Assembly: GCF_021044825.1 (NCBI RefSeq)
Contig: NZ_JAJNOC010000004.1
Span: 428,213-492,212, forward strand
Length of the DNA: 64,000 bases
Origin: Massilia phyllostachyos
GTDB taxonomy: Bacteria > Pseudomonadota > Gammaproteobacteria > Burkholderiales > Burkholderiaceae_D
Direction of reading: 5' to 3'
Within the stretch, counting starts at the first letter, position 1. The number at the start of each line of letters is the position of its first letter. This document shows positions 28,946-40,408 of the stretch, piece by piece. The position numbers and the translations under genes were made by a program. The notes under the pieces were generated by a model that was not told the origin of the DNA, did no database searches, and was given only the letters and a program-made list of their open reading frames with translations.

Positions 28946-29395
28946 ATGCACATCGGCCAAATCTGCACCAGCCAGGCCACCCACTGCACCCGCGACGAAA
29001 CCGTACAGGGCGCCGCGCTCCTGATGCGGCGCCAGCACGTGGGCGACGTGATCGTAGTCGACCGGTTCGACGGCGCCAGTGTCCCGGTCGGCATCCTGAC
29101 CGACCGCGACATCGTGGTCTCCGTCATCGCGCCCGGCCTGGACCCCGCCAGCCTGCAGGTCGGCGACATCATGAGCGAAGACCTGCTCACCGCGCGCGAC
29201 AGCGACGACGTCTACGAAACCATCGAGAAAATGCGTCTGCGCGGCATCCGCCGGGTGCCGGTGGTGGACGGGAGCGGCAGCCTGGCCGGCATCGTCAGCG
29301 CGGACGACCTGCTCGAATTCCTGGCGGAAGAGATGGGAGAGTTGTCCAGGATCAGTCCTTGGCAACAAGCTCACGAGCGGCGCGCACGGCAATAG
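28946..29395 (+). CDS. CBS-domain pair protein
   Basis: A 149-residue protein made of two CBS domains (about residues 1-65 and 70-135). It has HVGDVIVVD, GILTDRDIV, the IMSEDLLTA start of the second repeat, and RVPVVDGSGSLAGIVSADDLLE. Stand-alone CBS pairs bind adenine nucleotides and act as energy sensors; a target is not evident. GGGGGAAA precedes the ATG. Confidence 0.92.
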   Translation: MHIGQICTSQATHCTRDETVQGAALLMRRQHVGDVIVVDRFDGASVPVGILTDRDIVVSVIAPGLDPASLQVGDIMSEDLLTARDSDDVYETIEKMRLRGIRRVPVVDGSGSLAGIVSADDLLEFLAEEMGELSRISPWQQAHERRARQ

Positions 29396-29443
29396 TCTTT
29401 GGTCTGTTACCATCCCGCATTAACTTTCTTGCGGGGTGGACAC

Positions 29444-32218
<2,775 letters not shown>

Positions 32219-32321
32219 CGCCAAAATAGCAACACGATACGTTCCGCATTGTGACAGAAGCGTTCTGCTGCGTTAGAATGTTTCCTTTGGGAAGCATCAG
32301 TTGCATAGCATCAGGAGCATC

Positions 32322-33098
32322 ATGAAAGGGACATCCAAAGCGCAGCCGGTGGCGGAACTGCCATTCACCGGCAAAGTCGCTCTCGTCACCGGCGCCGCCA
32401 GCGGCCTGGGCCGCGCCACCGCGCTTGCCTTCGGGCGCGCCGGCGCCTGCGTCGTCGTGGCCGACACCGCCATCGACGGCGGCCACGCGACCGCCGCCAT
32501 GATCGTCGAATCGGGCGGCAAGGCGCTGTTCGTGCGCAGCGACATCGCCAGGTCGGGCGACGTGGCCGCGCTGATCGAAAAGACCATCAACTACTACGGC
32601 CGCCTCGACTTCGCGGTCAACAACGCCGGCGTCGACGAGGAAGCCGCGCCGCTGGCCGATGGCGAGGAAGAGCAGTACGACCGCATCATGGGCGCCAACG
32701 TCAAGGGCGTGTGGCTGTGCATGAAGCTGCAGCTGCGCCAGATGCTCAAGCAGGGCGGCGGGGCGATCGTCAACGTGTCCTCGGTGTCCGGCCTGGTCGG
32801 CGCGCCGAACCGCGCGATCTACGCGGCCAGCAAGCACGCGGTGGTCGGCCTGACCAGGAGCGCCGCCGCCGAATACGCCCGCGAAGGCATCCGCATCAAC
32901 GCGCTGTGCCCGGGCGCCGTCAAGACCCCGCACATGGCGCGCGCCGCCGAGGAAGGGCAGCTGGAGGCGCCGGCGCCGATGGGCAGGTTCGCGGAGGCGG
33001 CTGAGGTGGCGAATGCGGCGTTGTGGCTGTGTTCGGAGCAGGCGTCGTATGTGAATGGGCACGAGTTGGTGGTTGATGGTGGTTTCACAGCTGTTTGA
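32322..33098 (+). CDS. SDR-family oxidoreductase
   Basis: A 258-residue classical short-chain dehydrogenase/reductase. It has the NAD(P) motif TGAASGLG (about 23-30), NNAG (about 98-101), catalytic Ser in NVSSVSG (about 146), and YAASK (Tyr/Lys about 159 and 163). The C-terminus SYVNGHELVVDGG is typical of glucose-dehydrogenase/FabG-like members. The substrate is unknown. CAGGAG lies before ATG 32322. Confidence 0.92.
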   Translation: MKGTSKAQPVAELPFTGKVALVTGAASGLGRATALAFGRAGACVVVADTAIDGGHATAAMIVESGGKALFVRSDIARSGDVAALIEKTINYYGRLDFAVNNAGVDEEAAPLADGEEEQYDRIMGANVKGVWLCMKLQLRQMLKQGGGAIVNVSSVSGLVGAPNRAIYAASKHAVVGLTRSAAAEYAREGIRINALCPGAVKTPHMARAAEEGQLEAPAPMGRFAEAAEVANAALWLCSEQASYVNGHELVVDGGFTAV

Positions 33099-33125
33099 GT
33101 CACCGCACCGCCGGCCTTCCCCTCT

Positions 33126-33170
33126 GGCCTAAAGACCGTCGTACGCCCCACTGGGGCATATGACGGTCTT
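33126..33170. repeat. Long palindromic intergenic repeat
   Basis: AAGACCGTC (33132-33140) pairs with GACGGTCTT (33162-33170) around a second palindrome CGCCCCAC-TGGGGC. The same GCCTAAAGACCGTCG lead-in appears in the composite repeats at 22871, 28854 and 48810. It is a second REP-type element and lies between convergent SDR and GntR genes, where it could end transcription from either side. Confidence 0.8.
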
Positions 33171-33229
33171 GAGGGTAACGGTAATGGTGGCGTAGCGGGC
33201 CAGACGCCCAATCGACCCGCATCGCCCAA

Positions 33230-33970
33230 TCAACCCGCATTCAACTCCGCCACGAAGTCATACATGTCGCCCCTGAAATAGGAACGACAAAACTCCACCG
33301 CCCGTCCATCCCGGGCAAACCCCAACCTCTCCACGCACAGCCCCGCATCGCCCTCGCGCGTCTGCAGCAGCTTCGCCTGTTCGCCGTTGAGCAGCAGCGC
33401 CGACAGCCGCTGCAGCGCGCGCACCGGCCGGTTGCCGCTGGCTTCCAGCGCCGCGTACATCGAATCGTCCACCGCGTCGAGCGAGGGCAGGGCGAAGGCG
33501 GCGATGGTGGCGTATTCGAGGCACATTGGAACTTCGTCGGCGAAGCGGATGCGGTTGAAGCGGTACACCGGCGTGCCGGGCGACAAGCGCAGGCGCAGCG
33601 CTTCCTCGGGCGTGACCAGGCCTTCCGAGCGCTTGATCCAGACATTGCGCGGCGCGCGGCCGCGCGCCCGCATGTCCTCGGAAAACGAGCTCAGCTTGGC
33701 GAAGTTCTTCTCGAAACGGGTGTTGACGAAGTTGCCGGCGCCGGCGCGGCGCACCAGCAAGCCTTCCTCGACCAGGGCGTCGATGGCTTTCCTCACCGTG
33801 ATGCGCGAGATGCCCAGTTCCTGGGCCAGCTGGCGCTCGGCCGGCAGCGCCGAGCTGGCGCTCAGGGCGCCTTCGTCGATGGCGCGGCGCAGCGCCTGCT
33901 GGAGCTGCTGGTAGAGGGGGAGCTTGGCGCCGGCGGCGGCCGACTGCATCAGGTCTGCGATGGCATTCAT
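33230..33970 (-). CDS. GntR/HutC-family transcriptional regulator (candidate NagR)
   Basis: A 246-residue regulator. The N-terminal winged helix-turn-helix (about 15-80) has LPAERQLAQELGISRITVRKAI (quoted in part, 41-62). The C-terminal UTRA ligand domain (about 95-240) has PGTPVYRFNRIRF. HutC-subfamily regulators respond to amino sugars, histidine derivatives or fatty acids. The N-acetylglucosamine gene cluster, with palindromes upstream, is about 4 kb away, so a NagR/NagQ-like role is plausible but unproven. It starts 17 bp after the FMN reductase gene and may share its transcript. Confidence 0.9.
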   Translation of the reverse strand: MNAIADLMQSAAAGAKLPLYQQLQQALRRAIDEGALSASSALPAERQLAQELGISRITVRKAIDALVEEGLLVRRAGAGNFVNTRFEKNFAKLSSFSEDMRARGRAPRNVWIKRSEGLVTPEEALRLRLSPGTPVYRFNRIRFADEVPMCLEYATIAAFALPSLDAVDDSMYAALEASGNRPVRALQRLSALLLNGEQAKLLQTREGDAGLCVERLGFARDGRAVEFCRSYFRGDMYDFVAELNAG

Positions 33971-33987
33971 GCAACCATTCTACAGCC

Positions 33988-35058
33988 TCACTTCGGCCGC
34001 GGGTCCCTCAGGCGGTGCTGCGACACCGCGACGCGTCCGGCGCGGATCTCGCGCACCGCTTCGGCCACCGCGCGCGCGACGTTGCGCACCTCTTCCTGGA
34101 AGGCGGTGTCGCGGTCCAGCGTGGCGTGGCTGTCGGCATAGGATTCGTAGTAGCCGATGAAGCGGTCGAGCTGGGCGAAGCTGCCGGCGTCGACGAAATC
34201 CATCCAGCCGAACCAGTCGGCCAGCGAGCGGCGCGTGCCTTCGATGCCGGCCACGTCGCCGTGCACCACCACGCCGTAGGCGCGGCCCGCCAGGTGCTTC
34301 GGATAGTCCCAGCCGGCCAGTTCGATCTCCTTGGCTACCTCGGCTTTCTTGCCGTGGGTGGAGGAGGGGTCGGGGTTGCCGCCGTCGGCGCACACCAGGC
34401 GGTCGATCATGAGCTTGAGCGGCGAAGGCGACTGGTACCAGTAGACCGGGGTGATGATGATGACGCCGTGCGCCAGCACCCAGCGCTCGTAGATCTCGTT
34501 CATCCAGTCGTTGACCTGGCGCTCGGCGTGGTTCGGATAGCAGCTGCAGGGCCAGTGGCACAGCGGCATGGCGGTCGAGACGCAGCCCTTGCAGGGGTGG
34601 ATGTGGCGGTCGTAGTCGGAGTTCAGGAGGCTCAGGTCGAGCACGTCGGCCTCGAAACCCTGTTCCATCAGGAGGTCGCGCGCCAGCATGGTCATGCGCC
34701 AGCTCTTCGAGATCTCGCCGGGGCAGGTGCCGTCGTTGCGCGAGGAGCCGTTGATCAGGAGCACGCGGTTGCGCGAGGCCGGGTCTTTCTGGTGCCGCTC
34801 GGCGGCCAGCAGGCGCTCGTGCGTCTCCTTCCATTCGACCGAGAGGTCGTAGGACGGGTCGGCGTAGCCGGGGCCGGCCTTCACCGTACGCGGGGCCTTG
34901 CGGCCCTCGTGGTAGGCCTCCCAGGCGACCTGTTCGATGGCCGCGAGTTCCTGCTCCAGCGCGTCGTAGCCGGGATCGTGGAATGCGTTGCGGAAGCGGA
35001 TGTGGAATTCGTTGCGCCCCAGCTTGGCGGGCGCTTGCCCTTTGCGTACCTCTGTCAT
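33988..35058 (-). CDS. NADPH-dependent FMN reductase-like flavoprotein
   Basis: A 356-residue protein. A charged N-terminal extension (1-95) precedes a flavodoxin-like fold starting at RVLLINGSSR (about 97-106), with the FMN loop ITPVYWYQSPSPLKLMIDR (about 199-217). A cysteine-rich insert CKGC...CHWPCSCY (about 155-172) could bind a metal or take part in redox. Function is not assignable beyond NAD(P)H-linked flavin reduction. The stop is 17 bp before the GntR start. Confidence 0.85.
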   Translation of the reverse strand: MTEVRKGQAPAKLGRNEFHIRFRNAFHDPGYDALEQELAAIEQVAWEAYHEGRKAPRTVKAGPGYADPSYDLSVEWKETHERLLAAERHQKDPASRNRVLLINGSSRNDGTCPGEISKSWRMTMLARDLLMEQGFEADVLDLSLLNSDYDRHIHPCKGCVSTAMPLCHWPCSCYPNHAERQVNDWMNEIYERWVLAHGVIIITPVYWYQSPSPLKLMIDRLVCADGGNPDPSSTHGKKAEVAKEIELAGWDYPKHLAGRAYGVVVHGDVAGIEGTRRSLADWFGWMDFVDAGSFAQLDRFIGYYESYADSHATLDRDTAFQEEVRNVARAVAEAVREIRAGRVAVSQHRLRDPRPK

Positions 35059-35132
35059 GCCGCCTCCGTGAATTTGCCGAAATTATCGACTGGACGGTGA
35101 TGGCGAGAATGTGCGCGCGCGCACACTGGGCA

Positions 35133-35160
35133 AGAAAAAAGCCGGACGGTGTCCGGCTTT
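35133..35160 (-). terminator. Rho-independent terminator of the TPR gene
   Basis: Read on the reverse strand, AAGCCGGAC-acc-GTCCGGCTT is followed by a run of T. It begins 18 bases after the TPR gene stop, with the FMN reductase gene starting about 75 bp further on. Confidence 0.9.
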
Positions 35161-35177
35161 GCTGGGGGCGAAAAGGA

Positions 35178-36467
35178 TCAGCCCTGCTGGTTCAGGTACA
35201 GGATCCAGTACTTGGCGAGGTCGCCGGCGCCGCCGGCGCCCTTGATGCCCTCGAAGGTCTGGATCGCCTCGGCCTTCTTGCCGGCGCGCGCCTGCGCCAT
35301 GCCGAGGCGCAGCTTGGCTTCCTCGACGTTCTTCAGGCCGCCCTTGGCGATACCCTGCTGGATGAAGCCGATGCCCTTGTCGGCCTGGTCCATGGTGGCG
35401 TAGGCCCAGCCCAGGTTGACGAGGCCGGCGCCGGTCTTGGCCTTGGCGGCCGAGGCTTCGCCGCTGGCGATGTTCTTGGCGTCGTCGGCCGCGCCCTTGT
35501 TGGCCTTGTCGCGCAGGGCGGCGTGGGCCTTGGCGTTGCCGCCGGTGCCGAGCACGCCGTTGGCGTAGCCGGCGTCCAGCGCTTTCTTGGCTTCGGTCGG
35601 GAAGCCGTCGCGCAGGGCCAGTTCGGCCAGGTTGGTGTACTCTTCCGGCGCCATGCCTTTCGGTGCGACCGCGAACTGCAGGCGGTACAGGTTGGCCAGG
35701 TGGGTGTCCTGGTTGAAGCCCGCCTTGCGGCCCACGCCTCGGCTGACCAGGTCGGTCCAGAAATCGTCGCTCGGGTAGGCGCGCACGAGTTTCTCGAGCG
35801 CCACGATGTAGCCGGCGTCATCCTTCATCTTGATGGCCGACGAGGCCAGCATGCGCAGGTCCTTCTCGGCCGGTTTCTGGCCGGCTTTTTCCTGGGCTTC
35901 GATGATCGGCAGCAGGGTGTCGCGCGTCTTGGCGAAATCGTTCTGCAGGTAGTAGGCGCTGGCCATCGCCGGGCGCACCGCGTCCGGGGTCTGGCTTTCC
36001 TTGGTGTAGCGCTCGAACCATTCCAGCGCCTTCGGATAGTTCTTGGCGTTGAAGTACATATTGCCGAGGGCCTGCATGAAGTTGGCCTTGTCGCCGGCGC
36101 TCAGCTTGCCCGAATTGATCACGGCTTCCAGCGCCGGAATCGCGGCGGCATCGTTGCCGGTCGACGAAGCCACGGTCAGCTTCATGCGGTTGATCACGTA
36201 GTCTTCGTACGGGGTACGGTTCGGGAAGGCTTCGGCCTGGGTGATGCGGCTCTGAACTTCAGTAAAGTTCTTCGCGTCCACCAGCGGCTTGACCGCGGCC
36301 GGGTCGAGCAGCTTGAAGATTTCTGGGCGAACGGTGTCCTGCGGCGCAGCTGCAGCTGCCGGCGCATCGCTCTTCTGCTGCGCATGAGCGCTGGACACCA
36401 GCGCCGGTGCGGTCACGCCGAAAGCGGCGAGCATCAGGCAAAGGCGGGCAAGACGGAATTGGGCCAT
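35178..36467 (-). CDS. Exported tetratricopeptide-repeat protein
   Basis: A 429-residue periplasmic or lipid-free exported protein. The signal peptide (about 1-29, ending AHA) is followed by a short Ala/Pro linker and repeated helix-turn-helix units such as ALGNMYFNAKNYPKALEWFE (about 130-149) and LVNLGWAYATMDQADKGIGF (about 346-365). TPR scaffolds mediate protein contacts. GAGGA before ATG 36467 and the signal peptide set the start; a frame extension of 21 codons upstream is not supported. Partners are unknown. Confidence 0.88.
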   Translation of the reverse strand: MAQFRLARLCLMLAAFGVTAPALVSSAHAQQKSDAPAAAAAPQDTVRPEIFKLLDPAAVKPLVDAKNFTEVQSRITQAEAFPNRTPYEDYVINRMKLTVASSTGNDAAAIPALEAVINSGKLSAGDKANFMQALGNMYFNAKNYPKALEWFERYTKESQTPDAVRPAMASAYYLQNDFAKTRDTLLPIIEAQEKAGQKPAEKDLRMLASSAIKMKDDAGYIVALEKLVRAYPSDDFWTDLVSRGVGRKAGFNQDTHLANLYRLQFAVAPKGMAPEEYTNLAELALRDGFPTEAKKALDAGYANGVLGTGGNAKAHAALRDKANKGAADDAKNIASGEASAAKAKTGAGLVNLGWAYATMDQADKGIGFIQQGIAKGGLKNVEEAKLRLGMAQARAGKKAEAIQTFEGIKGAGGAGDLAKYWILYLNQQG

Positions 36468-36777
36468 GGAATATCCTCGGTCTAAATAATGATGAGCAAG
36501 GGCAGATGCGACATGTCTAAACGTAAACATGGCGAAAATGCCATTACGGACAAAACGTGCATTGTCCCATAAAAGCCTTTTTCAGGCTCGGCAATTGTGC
36601 CGCAGGCCGTGCGCGATGGGGTGGACGGTTACATGGCGTTACCTTGGCTGGCGCGGGACGATTGCTGCAAAGTAGGCGCGGTTCAGGTAGCATGCCGCCT
36701 TGCCTCGAAAGTATGATCCTGCCGATGTTCCATTCGTCCCACCTCGCGCTCGTCCGCGTCGACCACGCGGCGCGCGC
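36468..36777. other. Divergent intergenic region before the DUF6447 fusion gene
   Basis: This 310-bp region lies between the reverse TPR gene and the next forward gene and should carry both promoters. TATGAT at 36711-36716 is a possible -10 for the forward gene. AT-rich patches near 36480-36560 may serve the TPR gene. I see no gene, repeat or clear operator. Confidence 0.55.
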
Positions 36778-37881
36778 ATGAGTTCCCCGCTGCTGCCCAA
36801 CGAACCCCGTGTCGCGAAAGACGGCGTCCAGGCCGCGCTGACCGCGCGCCACCTGCTGCCCGTGCTGGCCCAGTTCGAAGCCTGCCTGCTCTACCTGCGC
36901 GCCGAGGTCGACCCGGTCCTGCGCGGCCGGCTGCCGGTCAAGCTCGGCAAGCCTTATCCGCTCGGCCAGTGCCTGGAAATATCGAAGGCCATGCAGGAAC
37001 GTCTGGCGACGGTGGAGGAGGCCGAGGTGCCGCCCGATGCCGCCGTCGGCCTGCGCGCCCTGCGCAGCTTCCAGCGCGCCGGCGGCGCCATGCGCCAGGT
37101 CTGGGGCGACCTGCGCGGCCAGTATTTCCAGAACGCCTTCCAGATCGGCACCCTGTATGTCGACGTGTCGAACGACACGGTGACGGTGACCAAGCCGAAG
37201 GTGGAAGTCCTGCCATTCGAACAGGCCCGGTTCAGCGCGATCCGCGACTACCGGCACTTCGCCCGCGTGGCTGAGAGCTACTGGGGCGAGACTGCCTACC
37301 CGAACCACGTGCTGCCGCAGCTGGCGCCGCACTGTCCCCTGGTCATGGTGAACAAGAGCGGCCGCATCCAGCTGCGCGCCGCCACCGACTACATGCTGGC
37401 CCTGACCCGCAGCCAGGCTTTTGCGCCGAGCGAGGCGCTGCTGCGCGACGAGCCGATGCCGCAGGAGGTGTTCGAGCGCGTGCGCCAGGCCTTGCAGGGC
37501 AGCGGCCAGGTGCTGGCCCCGGATCCGGCACAGGGCCGCCAGCTGGCGCTGGCGCAGTGCCGCCGCCAGCGCGGCGCGGGCGCGCACCGCTCGCCGGCCG
37601 CGCACGAGGCGGTGATCCGCGAGGCCCAAGCGGTCAATCAAGCGCTCGGCATGCGCACCAATCCATCGAACCAGACATCCACGGAGAACCCCATGTCCAC
37701 CATCAAGATCGACGCTATCGACTACCCGCTCGACAGCCTGTCCCCGGAGGCGCGCGCCCAGTTGCAAAGCATCCAGTTCGTGGATGCGGAACTGGCGCGC
37801 ATGCAGGCGCACATGGCGGCGTTGCAGACCGCGCGCGCGGCCTACGTGGCCGCGCTGAAGGCCGCGCTGCCGGCCGCTTAG
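36778..37881 (+). CDS. Unknown protein joined in frame to a DUF6447-type domain
   Basis: A 367-residue reading frame. Residues 1-305 are an unfamiliar soluble domain (LPVLAQFEACLLYLRAEVDP, LRGQYFQNAFQIGTLYVDVS). Residues 306-367 alone look like a complete 62-residue DUF6447 protein (MSTIKIDAIDYPLDSLSPEA start, SIQFVDAELARMQAHMAALQ). The internal ATG at 37693 has a GGAG site at the proper distance, so the small protein may also be made separately. Either this is a natural fusion or a stop between two genes was lost. Start 36778 is uncertain, with no clear ribosome site. Confidence 0.75.
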   Translation: MSSPLLPNEPRVAKDGVQAALTARHLLPVLAQFEACLLYLRAEVDPVLRGRLPVKLGKPYPLGQCLEISKAMQERLATVEEAEVPPDAAVGLRALRSFQRAGGAMRQVWGDLRGQYFQNAFQIGTLYVDVSNDTVTVTKPKVEVLPFEQARFSAIRDYRHFARVAESYWGETAYPNHVLPQLAPHCPLVMVNKSGRIQLRAATDYMLALTRSQAFAPSEALLRDEPMPQEVFERVRQALQGSGQVLAPDPAQGRQLALAQCRRQRGAGAHRSPAAHEAVIREAQAVNQALGMRTNPSNQTSTENPMSTIKIDAIDYPLDSLSPEARAQLQSIQFVDAELARMQAHMAALQTARAAYVAALKAALPAA

Positions 37882-39371
37882 GCGCCGAAGCCCGGCACCG
37901 GGCAGCGTCCCGGCGCATCGATCTCGCCCGCCAGCCAGGCGACCACCGCGTCCACCGCGGGCGGCGCGAAGCCGTAGGTCAGCAGGGCAGGGGTGTCGAA
38001 GTCGAGGGCCTGGTAGGGGTTCCACAGGGCGACGTGCAGGTCGGGACGCCAGGTCGCGCGCGCATGCGGGCCATAGCGCTTGCGCGCGGTCGAGGCCAGG
38101 ATGGTGAAGCGGCCGTCCTGCGGCAGGGCATCCCAAGCGAAGCTGTCGGCGTCGGCGAAGGTGACCAGCTCGACCTCGTAGAGCCGGCCCAGCGCCGCGG
38201 CGATGCTGGCCGCCGGCACGCCAGCTTCGGAGACGCCGTCGCTGACCACGTCGGCGCGCGCCACCAGGCGCACCTTGCTGCCGCGCGGCGGACGTTGCGG
38301 TTGCTTGAGCGCGGTGAGGCCGGCGCGCCAGGCGCGCGCCATCAGGGCGCGGTCTTCATGCTCGACGGCGTAGGCCGCCGGGCCGGCGGGATGCCTGTCC
38401 GCCAGCGCGTTCAAGCGCGCCAGGCGCGCTTCGACTTCGCTCATGGGCAGCACGCCGCTGCGGATCGCTTCCGCGATCGCGTGCACGGTCTCGACCTGCG
38501 TTTCGCGCGAACCGATCGCCATCACCATGTCGGCGCCGGCGACCAGGGCGTTCACCGCCGCCTCGCCCGCGCCGTAGCGGTGGGCGATCGCGTGCATGTC
38601 CATGCCGTCGGTGATGATCACGCCCTGGTAGCCGAACTGTTCGCGCAGGATGCCGGTCAGGATCGGGCGCGACATCGTGGCCGGGTATACCGGGTCCAGC
38701 GCCGGATAGACGATGTGGGCGGTCATCATGGCCGGCGCGCTGGCGGCCGCCATGCGGAACGGCGCGAACTCGAAGCGCTGCAGTTCTTCGAGGGGCTTGT
38801 CCACGGTCGGCAGGTCGCGGTGCGAGTCGACGTGGGTGTCGCCGTGGCCGGGGAAGTGCTTGACGCAGCAGGCCACGCCTTCGCTTTCGCTGCCGGCCAT
38901 CCAGGCCAGCGCGAGGCGGGTCGCGGTGCTCGGCTCGGCGCCGAAGGAGCGCTCGGCGATCACCGGGTTGTGCGGGTTGTTGTTCAGGTCCAGCACCGGC
39001 GCGAAGTTCCAGTTGAAGCCGAGCGCACGCACCGCGCGCGCCACGGCGGCGCCGACCTCGCGCGCAAGCGATTCGTCGCCCGCCGCGCCCAGGGCCATGG
39101 CGCTCGGCGGCGCCGGCACCCAGGTCGAGCGCACCACGGCGCCGCCTTCCTGGTCGAGCGCGATCAGGGCTTGCGGGCCCATCGCATCCTTCAGGCCGGC
39201 GGTGAAGCGGCTCAGCTGGCTTGCGTCCACCATGTTCTGGCGGAACAGGCAGGCGCCGCGCACCTTGTGGGCGCGCAGGAAGGCATCGGTATCGGCGTCG
39301 AGTTCGGCGCCGAACAGGCGCACCATCATCAGCTGGCCGGCGAGGTCGAGGCAATCGTTCATATCGCGCAT
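37878..39371 (-). CDS. nagZ: Beta-N-acetylhexosaminidase, glycoside hydrolase family 3
   Basis: A 497-residue GH3 enzyme of the NagZ/bacterial N-acetylglucosaminidase group. It has the KHFPGHGDTHVDSHRDLP motif (about 161-178, Asp/His catalytic loop), ALDQEGG near residue 71, and the nucleophile Asp in VIITDGMDM (about 246-254). An extra C-terminal domain of about 160 residues makes it longer than E. coli NagZ. There is no signal peptide, so it acts on imported GlcNAc oligosaccharides or muropeptides. It is the last gene of the nag operon, five bases after the deaminase gene. Start 39371 versus 39362 is unsure. Confidence 0.9.
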   Translation of the reverse strand: MRDMNDCLDLAGQLMMVRLFGAELDADTDAFLRAHKVRGACLFRQNMVDASQLSRFTAGLKDAMGPQALIALDQEGGAVVRSTWVPAPPSAMALGAAGDESLAREVGAAVARAVRALGFNWNFAPVLDLNNNPHNPVIAERSFGAEPSTATRLALAWMAGSESEGVACCVKHFPGHGDTHVDSHRDLPTVDKPLEELQRFEFAPFRMAAASAPAMMTAHIVYPALDPVYPATMSRPILTGILREQFGYQGVIITDGMDMHAIAHRYGAGEAAVNALVAGADMVMAIGSRETQVETVHAIAEAIRSGVLPMSEVEARLARLNALADRHPAGPAAYAVEHEDRALMARAWRAGLTALKQPQRPPRGSKVRLVARADVVSDGVSEAGVPAASIAAALGRLYEVELVTFADADSFAWDALPQDGRFTILASTARKRYGPHARATWRPDLHVALWNPYQALDFDTPALLTYGFAPPAVDAVVAWLAGEIDAPGRCPVPGFGA

Positions 39372-39376
39372 ATCGT

Positions 39377-40408
39377 TTAGTTCGTTTTCGTGACCTTGGA
39401 GAGGTGGCGCGGCTTGTCCGGATCGAGCCCGCGCGCTTCCGACAGGCGCGCCGCCATCATGTAGAAGGCCTGGATCGCGGCGATCGGGTCGAGGTCGGGG
39501 ATGGCCGCCGTCGGCAGGGTCAGGTCGCGGCTCGCCACGTCTTCGGGGGCGGCCAGCAGCACGCGCGCGCCGCGGCCGCGCATCTCCTCGGCCAGCGCCA
39601 CCAGGCTGGCCTGGGCCGGGCCGCGGGTGGCGAAGATCAGGAGCGGATAGCCTTCCTCGATCAGGGCCATCGGGCCGTGCTTGATCTCGGCGCCCGAGAA
39701 AGCTTCGGCCTGCAGGGCCGAGGTTTCCTTGAATTTCAGGCTGGCTTCCAGCGCCACCGGGAAGCTGATGCCGCGTCCCACCACCATGATGTTGCGGGCC
39801 GGGGCCAGCACCTCGATCGCGGGCGACCAGTCGACCGTCGTCGCGGCGCGCAGGGCGTCGGGCAGGGCCAGCACGCCGTCCTTCAGTTCCGGGTCGTTCT
39901 GCCACTCGGCCACCAGGCGCGCGCCGGCGACCATGCTGGCGATGAAGCTCTTGGTGGCGGCCACGCTCTGCTCTTTGCCGGCATGCAGGGGCATGGTCCA
40001 TTCGGCAGCGTTGGCCAGCGGCGAGGCCGCATCGTTCACCAGCGCCACCGTGGTCGCGCCGCCGTTGCGGAAGTAGCTGATCGGCTCCACCACGTCCGGG
40101 CTCTGGCCGGATTGCGAGATCGAGATCGCCAGGGTGTCGCGCGTGACGAGCGGCGATTTGTACAGCGTGATCAGGGACATCGGCAGCGAGGTCACCAGGC
40201 GGCCCATGCGCGCCATGATCAGGTAGGCCAGGTAGCTCGAGGCGTGGTCGGAGCTGCCGCGCGCCACCGTCACGGCGCTGTGGAAGCTGGTCGAGCGCAG
40301 CGCGCGGCCCAGTTCCGCGTAGCGGTCGGCGTCTTGCGCCAGCTGCTGCGCGACGCAATCGCCGGCGGACAGGGCTTCCTGGTACATGAGCGAGGTCGGG
40401 ACGGTCAC
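39377..40408 (-). CDS. SIS-domain glucosamine-6-phosphate deaminase (NagB-II type)
   Basis: A 343-residue protein with two SIS domains like the isomerase half of GlmS but without the glutaminase domain. Motifs include VARGSSDHASSYLAYL (about 50-65), ISQSGQSPDV (about 97-106), TKSFI, and SFPVALEASLKFKETS (about 207-222). In this context it is the NagB-II enzyme that converts GlcN-6-P to Fru-6-P plus ammonia. The GTG start at 40408 overlaps the nagA stop by four bases and follows AAGGAG, so it is translationally coupled. Confidence 0.9.
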   Translation of the reverse strand: MTVPTSLMYQEALSAGDCVAQQLAQDADRYAELGRALRSTSFHSAVTVARGSSDHASSYLAYLIMARMGRLVTSLPMSLITLYKSPLVTRDTLAISISQSGQSPDVVEPISYFRNGGATTVALVNDAASPLANAAEWTMPLHAGKEQSVAATKSFIASMVAGARLVAEWQNDPELKDGVLALPDALRAATTVDWSPAIEVLAPARNIMVVGRGISFPVALEASLKFKETSALQAEAFSGAEIKHGPMALIEEGYPLLIFATRGPAQASLVALAEEMRGRGARVLLAAPEDVASRDLTLPTAAIPDLDPIAAIQAFYMMAARLSEARGLDPDKPRHLSKVTKTN

